Shown: positions 57,259 through 64,000 of the stretch, in pieces | Position numbering within the stretch: position 1 is the stretch's first letter | Layout: every line of letters begins with the position of its first letter | Assembly (NCBI GenBank): GCA_011799875.1 | Contig: CM022299.1 | Span: 36,352,755 to 36,416,754, forward strand | Source of the DNA: Thinopyrum elongatum | Lineage: Eukaryota; Streptophyta; Magnoliopsida; Poales; Poaceae | Length of the DNA stretch: 64,000 bases | Direction of reading: 5' to 3' | Translations under genes and position numbers: made by a program | The notes under the pieces: model-generated | What the model saw: the letters and a program-made list of their open reading frames with translations, nothing else | Database searches by the model: none | What the model was told of the DNA's origin: nothing

Positions 57259-58977
57259 TGTTGGGGAACGTAGTAGTAAATCAAAAAATTTCCTACGTAT
57301 CACCAAGATCAATCTAGGAGAAGCTTGCAACGAGAGAGAGGGAGTGCATCTTCATACCCTTGAAGATCGCTAAGCGGAAGCGTTACAAGGAACGCGGATG
57401 ATGGAGTCGTACTCGCGGCGATTCAAATCGCGGAAGATCCGATCTAGCGCCGAACAGACGGCGCCTCCGCGTTCAACACACGTACAGCCCGGGGACATCT
57501 CCTCCTTCTTGATCCAGCAAGGGAAGAGGAGAAGTTGAGGAAGAGCTCTGGCAGCACGACGGCGTGGTGGTGGAGCTTGTGGTTCTTCGACAGGACTTCG
57601 CCAAGCACCACGGAGGAGGAGGAAGTGTTGGAGAGGGGGAGGGCTGCGCCAGGGAAGAGGTGTTGCTGCCCTCCCACCCCCCTTCTATTTATAGGGTGAA
57701 GGGGAGAGGGGGCCGGCCCCCTTAGATCCCATCTAAGGGGGGGCGGCGGCCAAGGGGGGAAACTTGCCCCCCAAGTTTGGTGGGAGGCGCCCCCACCCCC
57801 TAGGGTTTTCAACCCTAGGCGCCTTGGGCCCCTTGGGGGGGCGCACCAGCCCACCAGGGGCTGGTTCCCTCCCTTGCTCAGCCCACTTGGCCCACCGGGG
57901 CAGGTGGCCCCACCCGGTGGACCCCCAGTCACCTTCCGGTGGTCCCGGTACAATACCGATAATCCCGAAACCATTCCGGTGACTGAAACTGGACTTCCCA
58001 TATATAATTCTTCACCTCCGGACCATTCCGGAACTCCTCGTGACGTCCGGGATCTCATCCGGGACTCCGAACAACCTTCGATAACCACATACAATTTCCC
58101 ATAACAACTCTAGCATCACCGAACCTGAAGTGTGTAGACCCTACGTGTTCGGGAACCATGCAGACATGACCGAGACATCTCTCCGGCCAATAACCAACAG
58201 CGGGATCTGGATACCCATGTTGGCTCCCACATGTTCCACGATGATCTCATCGGATGAACCACGATGTCGAGGATTCAATCAATCCCGTATACAATTCCCT
58301 TTGTCCATCGGTATGTTACTTGCCCGAGATTCGATCGTCGGTATCCCCATACCTCGTTCAATCTCGTTACCGGCAAGTCTCTTTACTCATTCCGTAACGC
58401 ATGATCCCGTGACTAACTCCTTAGTCACATTGAGCTCATTACGATGATGCATTACCGAGTGGGCCCAGAGACACCTCTCCGTCATACGGAGTGACAAATC
58501 CCAGTCTCGATTCGTGCCAACCAAACAGACACTTTCGGAGATACCTGTAGTGCACCTTTATAGTCACCCAGTTACGTTGTGACGTTTGATACACCCAAAG
58601 CATTCCTACGGTATCCGGGAGTTGCACAATCTCATGGTCCAAGGAAATGATACTTGACATTAGAAAAGCTCTAGCAAACGAACTACACGATCTTGTGCTA
58701 TGCTTAGGATTGGGTCTTGTCCATCACATCATTCTCCTAATGATGTGATCCCGTTATCAATGACATCCAATGTCCATGGTCAGGAAACCACAACCATCTA
58801 TTGATCAACGAGCTAGTCAACTAGAGGCTCACTAGGGACATGCTGTGGTCTATGTATTCACACATGTATTACGGTTTCCGGTTAATACAATTATAGCATG
58901 AACAATAGACAATTATCATGAACAAGGAAATATAATAATAACCATTTTATTATTGCCTCTAGGGCATATTTCCAACA
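57259..58977 (-). mobile_element. 3' LTR of Copia C
   Basis: A 1719-bp LTR reading, on the minus strand, TGTTGGAAATATGCCC...CGTTCCCCAACA. A minus-strand TATA box (TATAAATAG) lies at 57685-57693. The minus-strand ORF 57444-58094 spans promoter sequence and is not a gene. Confidence 0.93.
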
Positions 58978-58990
58978 GTCTCCCACTTGC
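58978..58990 (-). other. Polypurine tract of Copia C
   Basis: GCAAGTGGGAGAC on the minus strand directly before the 3' LTR, almost identical to that of element B. Confidence 0.8.
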
Positions 58991-59079
58991 ACTAGAGTCA
59001 ATAATCTAGTTCACATCACCATGTGATTTACATTGTTATGAATATAACACCCAGTGAGTTCTGGGGTTCGATCATGCTT

Positions 59080-59330
59080 TGCATGTGAGAGAGGTCTTTA
59101 GTCAACGGGTCTGCGACATTCAGATCCGTGTGTACTTTGCAAATCTCTATGTCATACTGTAGACACTGCTACCACACTCCACTTGGAGCTATTCCAAATG
59201 GCTGCTCCACTATACGTATCCGGATTGCTACTCAGAGTCATCCGGATTGGTGTTAAAGCTTGCATCGACGTAACTCTTTACGACGAACTCTTTATCACCT
59301 CCATAACCGAGAAATATTTCCTTAGTCCTC
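59080..59330 (-). pseudogene. RNase H remnant of Copia C
   Basis: On the minus strand an EEFVVKSYVDASF-like start (near 59290) and an end resembling VHTDLNVADPLTK (near 59110) remain. The middle is shortened and contains stops. Confidence 0.6.
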
Positions 59331-59589
59331 TAGTTACTAAGGATAATCTTGGCCGCTGTCGAGTGATCCATTCCTGGATCACTCTCGTACCCCTTGACAG
59401 ACTCATGGCAAGGCACACACATGTGCGGTACACAGCATGGCATATTATGCAGAGCCTATGGATAATGCATAGGGGACGACCTTCGTCCTATCTCTTTGAT
59501 CCACCGCGGTCGAGCCTTGAGTCTCACTCAACTCCACACCTTACAAATCAAGTAAGAACTCCTTCTTTGACTGATCAATTTTGAACTCT

Positions 59590-60170
59590 TTCAAAATCTT
59601 GTCTAGGTATGTACTCATTGAAAGTCTCATCAAGCATCTTGATCTATCTCTATAGATCTTGATGCCCATCAATTAGGTAGCTTTATCCAGGTCTTCCTTT
59701 GAAAAACTCTTTTCAAACAACCATTTATGCTTTCCAGAAATTCTACATCATTTCCGATCAACAATATGTCATCCACATATACTCATCAGAAATTCTATAG
59801 TGCTCCCACTCACTTTCTTGTAAATACGAGTTTCTCATAAACTTTGTACAAACTCAAAAACTTTGATAACCTCATCAAAGCGTATATTCCAACTCCGAGA
59901 TGCTTGCTCCTGTCCATCGAAGGATTGCTGGAGCTTGCATACCTTTTAGCATCCTTAGGATCGACAAAACCTTCTGGTTGTATCACATACAACCTTTCCT
60001 CAAGGGAACGATGTTTTGAAATCCATCTGCCAGATTTCTTAATCGAAAAATGCAGCAACTGCTAACATAATTCCAACAGACTTTAGCATCGCTACGGGTG
60101 AGAATGTCTCATCGTAGTCAACTCCTTGAACTTGTCAGAAACTTGTTTACGGCAAGTCGAGCTTTATAAA
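59590..60170 (-). pseudogene. Reverse transcriptase remnant of Copia C
   Basis: The minus-strand open piece 60058-59810 includes YVIQPEGFVDPKDAKR, a Copia reverse transcriptase hallmark. Further pieces near 60110 (VDYDE...TFSPVA-like) and 59640-59680 are out of frame. Stops and deletions exclude activity. Confidence 0.7.
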
Positions 60171-60239
60171 TGGTAACATTTACCATCAGTGTATGTCTTC
60201 TTCTTAAAGGTCCATTTGTACTCAACGACCTGCCATTCA

Positions 60240-61330
60240 ACGGGCAAGTCTACCAAAGTCCATACTTGGTTTTCATACATGGATCCTTTCTCGGATTTCA
60301 TGGCCTCTTACCATTTGTTGGAATCCGGGCCCATCATCGCTTCTCCATAGTTTGTAGGTTCATTGTTGTCCAACAACATGACCTCCAAGACAGGGTTGCC
60401 GTACCACTCAAGAGCAGTACGCGTCTTTGTCGACCTACAAAGTTTGATAGTAACTTGATCCGAAGCTTCATGATCATCACCATTAACTTCCTCTTCAACT
60501 GACGTAGGCTCCACAGAAACATCTTTCTGTGCTGCGCTACTCTTTGGTTGAAACAAAGGTTCAACAACCTCATCAAGTTCTATCTTCCTCCCACTCAATT
60601 CTTTCAAGAGAAACCTTTTCTCGAGAAAGGACCTGTTTTTAGCAACAAATACTTTGCCCTTGGATCTGAGATAGAAGGCATACCCAAATGTTTCCTTAGG
60701 GTATTCTATGAAGATGCACATTTTCGCTTTGGGTTCGAGCTTATCAGACATAAGCGTCGTATTCCCAAACTCTGAGAAATGACAGCTTAGGTTTCTGCCA
60801 AACCATACGGTGTCATCTCAACGGAATTAGATGGTGCCCTATTTAAAGTGAATGTAGTTGTCTCTAATGCTTAACCCCAAAACGATAGTGGCAAATCGAT
60901 AAGAGACATCATAGTACGCACCATATCCAATAGAGTACGACTACGACATTCGGACACACCATCACACTATGGTGTTCCAGGTGGCATGAGTTGTGAAACA
61001 ACTTTCACATTGTCTTAAGTTGTATACAAAACTTGTAACTCAGATATTCACCTCCATGATCATATCGTAGACATTTTTATCTTCTTGTCATGATGATCTT
61101 AGACTTCACTCTGAATTTGTTTGAACTTTTCAAACGTTTTAGACTTGTGTTCATTAAGTAAATATACTCATATCCACTCAAATCATCAGTGAAGGTAAGA
61201 AAAAACGATATCCACTACATGCTACAACACTCATTGGACCGCATACATCAACATGTATTATCTCCAATAAGTTACTAGCCCGCTCCATCATACCGGAAAC
61301 GGGGTCTCAGTCATCTTGCCTAAGAGGCAT
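60240..61330 (-). pseudogene. Integrase C-terminus and linker of Copia C
   Basis: The 147-codon minus ORF 60751-60308 has EYPKETFGYAFYLRSKGKVF and FLEKRFLLKELSGRKIELDE, typical of the segment after the integrase core. It then runs into an acidic linker leading to reverse transcriptase. Upstream core pieces near 60800-61330 are interrupted by stops. Confidence 0.7.
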
Positions 61331-61929
61331 GGTACGCATGTCGCAACCGATTCGAAATCGAGTGAGTCCAAAGATCCATCAGCATGGAGTTTCTTCATGC
61401 GCTTTACACCAATATGACCTTTTAGCGGCTGTGCCACAAGTATGTGGTACTATCATTATTAATTTTGCATCTTTTATGAACATGTGTATTACTACGATCG
61501 AGATTCAATAAACCATTCACATTGGGTGCATGACCATTGAAGGTATTATTCATGTAAACAGAATAACCATTATTCTCTAACTTAAATGAATAACTGTATT
61601 GCAATAAACACGATCTAATCACGTTCATGCTCAATACAAACACCAAATAACATTTATTTAGGTTCATCCCTAATCCCGAGAGAGTGTGCGATGGTGATCA
61701 CATCAACCTTGGAAACACTTCCAACACACATCGTCACCTCACCCTTAGCTAGCCTCCGTTTATTCGATAGCTTTTATTTTGAGTTACTAACATTTAGCAA
61801 CTGAACCGGTATCCAATACCCAGGTGCTACTATGAGTACTAGCAAGGTACACATCAATAACACGTATATCAAATATACTTCTGTCGACGTTGCCAGCTTT
61901 CTTATCTACCAAGTATCTAGGGTTGTTCC

Positions 61930-62700
61930 GCTTCAGCGACCGTTCTCGTCATAACAGAAGCACCTAGTCTCAGGTTTGGGTTCAACCTTGGGTTTCTTCA
62001 CTGGAGCAGCAACTGACTTGCCATCCATGAAGTTTCCCTTCTTGCCCCTACCCTTTGTGAAACTAGTGGTTTTACTAACCATCAACACTTGATGCTCCTT
62101 CTTGATTTCTACCTTCGCGGTGTTAAACATCACGAACAGCTCAGGGATCATCTTATCCATCCCTGGCATGTTATAGTTCATCACGAAGCTCTAGTAGCTA
62201 GGTGGCAGTGACTTGGAGAACTATATTAATCACTATCTTATCTGGAAGATAAACTCCCACTCGATTCAAGTGATCGTAGTACCCACACAATCTGAGCACA
62301 TGCTCACTGATTGAGCTATTCTCCTTCATCTTGCAGGCAAAGAATCTTGTTGGAGGTCTCAGACCTCTCAACGCGGGCACGAGCCTGAAATCCCAATTTC
62401 AGCTCTTAGAACATCTCATATGTTCCGTGATGTTCAAAATGTTTTGGAGCCGTAATGCATGACGCACTGAACTATCAAGTAGTCATCAGAACGTGCCTGT
62501 CAGATGTTCAAAATATCTACAGACGACGCTTGAGTGGGTGGCGCATCGAGCGGTGCATTAAGGACATAAGCCTTCTATGCAGTAATGAGGACAATCCTCA
62601 GATCACAGACCCAGTCCGCATTATTGCTACCATCATCTTTCAACTTACTTTTCTCTAGGAACGTATCAATAAAACAGGGGAGCTACAGTGCGAGCTATCT
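61930..62700 (-). pseudogene. Decayed gag of Copia C
   Basis: Pieces in Copia gag order: SISEHVLRLCGYYDHLNRVG (62380-62198), MNYNMPGMDKMIPELFVM and EIKKEHQVLMVSKTTSF (62184-61933), ending in a damaged zinc-knuckle start (RCFCYDENGR). The N-terminus lies between 62700 and 62455 with stops. It is more damaged than the gag of element A. Confidence 0.75.
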
Positions 62701-63970
62701 ACAACATAATTTGCAAAGACACTTTGACTATGTTCATGATAATGAAGTTCATCTGATGAACTCCCACTCAGATAGACATCCCTCTAGTCATCCAAGTGAT
62801 ACATGATCCGAATCGACTAGGCTGTGTCCGATCATCACGTGAGACGGACTAGTCATCAACGGTGAACATCTCCATGTTGATCGCATCTACTATACGACTC
62901 ATGTTCGACCTTTCGGTCTCTCGTGTTCCGAGGCCATGTCTGTACATGCTAGGCTCGTCAAGTCAACCTAAGTGTTTCGCATGTGTAAATCTGGCTTACA
63001 CCCGTTGTATGCGAACGTTAGAATCTATCACACCCGATCATCACGTGGTGCTTCGAAACAACGAACCTTCGCAACGGTGCACAGTTAGGGGGAACACATT
63101 TCTTGAAATTTTAGTGAGGGATCATCTTATTTATGCTACCGTTGTTCTAAGCAAATAAGATGTAAACATGATAAACATCACATGCAAATCATAAAGTGAC
63201 ATGATATGGCCAATATCATCTTGCGCTTTTAATCTCCATCTTCGAGGCACGGCATGATCACCATCGTCACCGGCATGACACCATGATCTCCATCATCATG
63301 ATCTCCATCATCGTGTCTTCATGAAGTTGTCTCGCCAACTATTACTTCTACTACTATGGCTAACGGTTAGCAATAAAGTAAAGTAATTACATGGCCTTTA
63401 CATTGACACGCAGGTCATACAATAAATTGAGACAACTCCTATAGCTCCTGCCGGTTGTCATATCCATCGACATGCAAGTCGTGATTCCTATTACAAGAAC
63501 ATGATCAATCTCATACATCACATATATAATTCATCACATCCTTTTTGGCCATATCACATCACATAGCATACCCTGCAAAAACAAGTTAGACGTCCTCTAA
63601 TTGTTGTTGCATGTTTTACGTGGTTGCTATGGGTTTCTAGCAAGAACGTTTCTTACCTACGCAAAAGCCACAACGGTGATATGCCAATTGCTATTTACCC
63701 TTCATAAGGACCCTCTTCATCGAATCCGATCCGACTAAAGTGGGAGAGACAGACACCCGCTAGCCACCTTATGCATCAAGTGCATGTCAGTCGGTGGAAC
63801 CTGTCTCACGTAAGCATACGTGTAAGGTCGGTCCGGGCCGCTTCATCCCACAATGCCGCCGAATCAAGATAGGACTAGTAACGGTAAGCAAATTGAACAA
63901 ATCATCGCCCACAACTACTTGTGTTCTACTCGTGCAAAGAATCTACGCATAGACCTAGCTCTGATACCAC
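62701..63970 (-). other. Leader and primer site of Copia C
   Basis: The primer site TGGTATCAGAGCT (minus strand, about 63957-63969) is the classic initiator-Met site. The 1.25-kb leader contains CATGATCTCCATCAT-type repeats near 63260-63310 and aligns with the split leader of element A. No gene. Confidence 0.8.
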
Positions 63971-64000
63971 TGTTGGGGAACGTAGTAGTAAATCAAAAAA
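63971..64000 (-). mobile_element. Start of the 5' LTR of Copia C (window edge)
   Basis: TGTTGGGGAACGTAGTAG equals the left end of the 3' LTR at 57259. The rest lies outside the window. Confidence 0.92.

Larger units (their letters stand above)
57259..64000 (-). mobile_element. Copia retrotransposon C, minus strand, cut by window end
   Basis: 3' LTR 57259-58977, internal region 58978-63970, and the first 30 bp of the other LTR from 63971. It shares LTR ends (TGTTGGGGAACG on the plus strand), primer site and long leader with element A. Minus-strand order is leader, gag, integrase, reverse transcriptase, RNase H, purine tract. Coding parts are broken. Left flank is AGATG; the matching duplication should appear beyond the window. 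Confidence 0.92.

Noticed and set aside
57444..58094. 216-codon minus-strand ORF
   Set aside because: Covers the promoter and transcribed start of the Copia C LTR; no match to any protein type.
1..64000. tRNA, rRNA or other structured RNA genes
   Set aside because: None recognised; the only tRNA-related sequences are retrotransposon primer binding sites.

Overview
The window looks like intergenic DNA from a large grass genome, most likely wheat, Aegilops or another Triticeae. The basis is pattern recognition: Copia elements whose LTRs begin near GGAAATATGCCCTAGAGGC, Gypsy elements with the Sabrina/WHAM-type LTR end and non-coding tail, and a CACTA transposon with CACTAGTAGAAAA ends and GGTCCCGGTT subterminal repeats. 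No database search was run, so family names are provisional.

Layout. 1-13257: a minus-strand Copia element (A) with a broken gag and one LTR. It is split by a complete plus-strand Copia element (B, 1837-11255, target duplication GCAAA). 13258-18430: a Gypsy element of the small-ORF type, with LTR pieces in inverted orientation at its two sides. 18431-19681: a short stretch free of recognisable transposons. It holds the one gene here that looks intact, a two-exon secreted cysteine-rich (defensin-like) peptide on the minus strand with a TATA box, a GT-AG intron and an AATAAA signal. 19682-28267: a local tandem array of about 1.2-kb units. One unit is broken by an insert carrying a PORR-domain pseudogene and a signal-peptide ORF. 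28268-30974: low-information sequence with a (CT)n tract and a MITE-like element.

30975-52500: an ORF of unknown function is interrupted by a hAT-like element (8-bp duplication ACCTCTCC). The hAT is split by a 19.6-kb CACTA element (duplication TAG), and the CACTA contains a 5'-truncated second copy of Copia B (36511-43603). The CACTA carries two minus-strand genes: a tnp2 transposase with three lesions, and a TnpA-like/Transposase_24 gene ending in a Ulp1-type protease. 53361-57258: a GRF zinc-finger gene fragment is cut by an LTR-type sequence (E) with a W-box/TGACGTCA cluster. 57259-64000: a second element of the A family (C), minus strand, enters E; its 5' LTR runs off the window.

Most coding sequence here is transposon-derived and broken. 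Several nonsense changes are C-to-T at methylatable sites, as expected for silenced repeats. The live-looking exception is the defensin-like gene at 18797-19195, which a simple ORF scan would miss because its mature peptide lies in a second exon.
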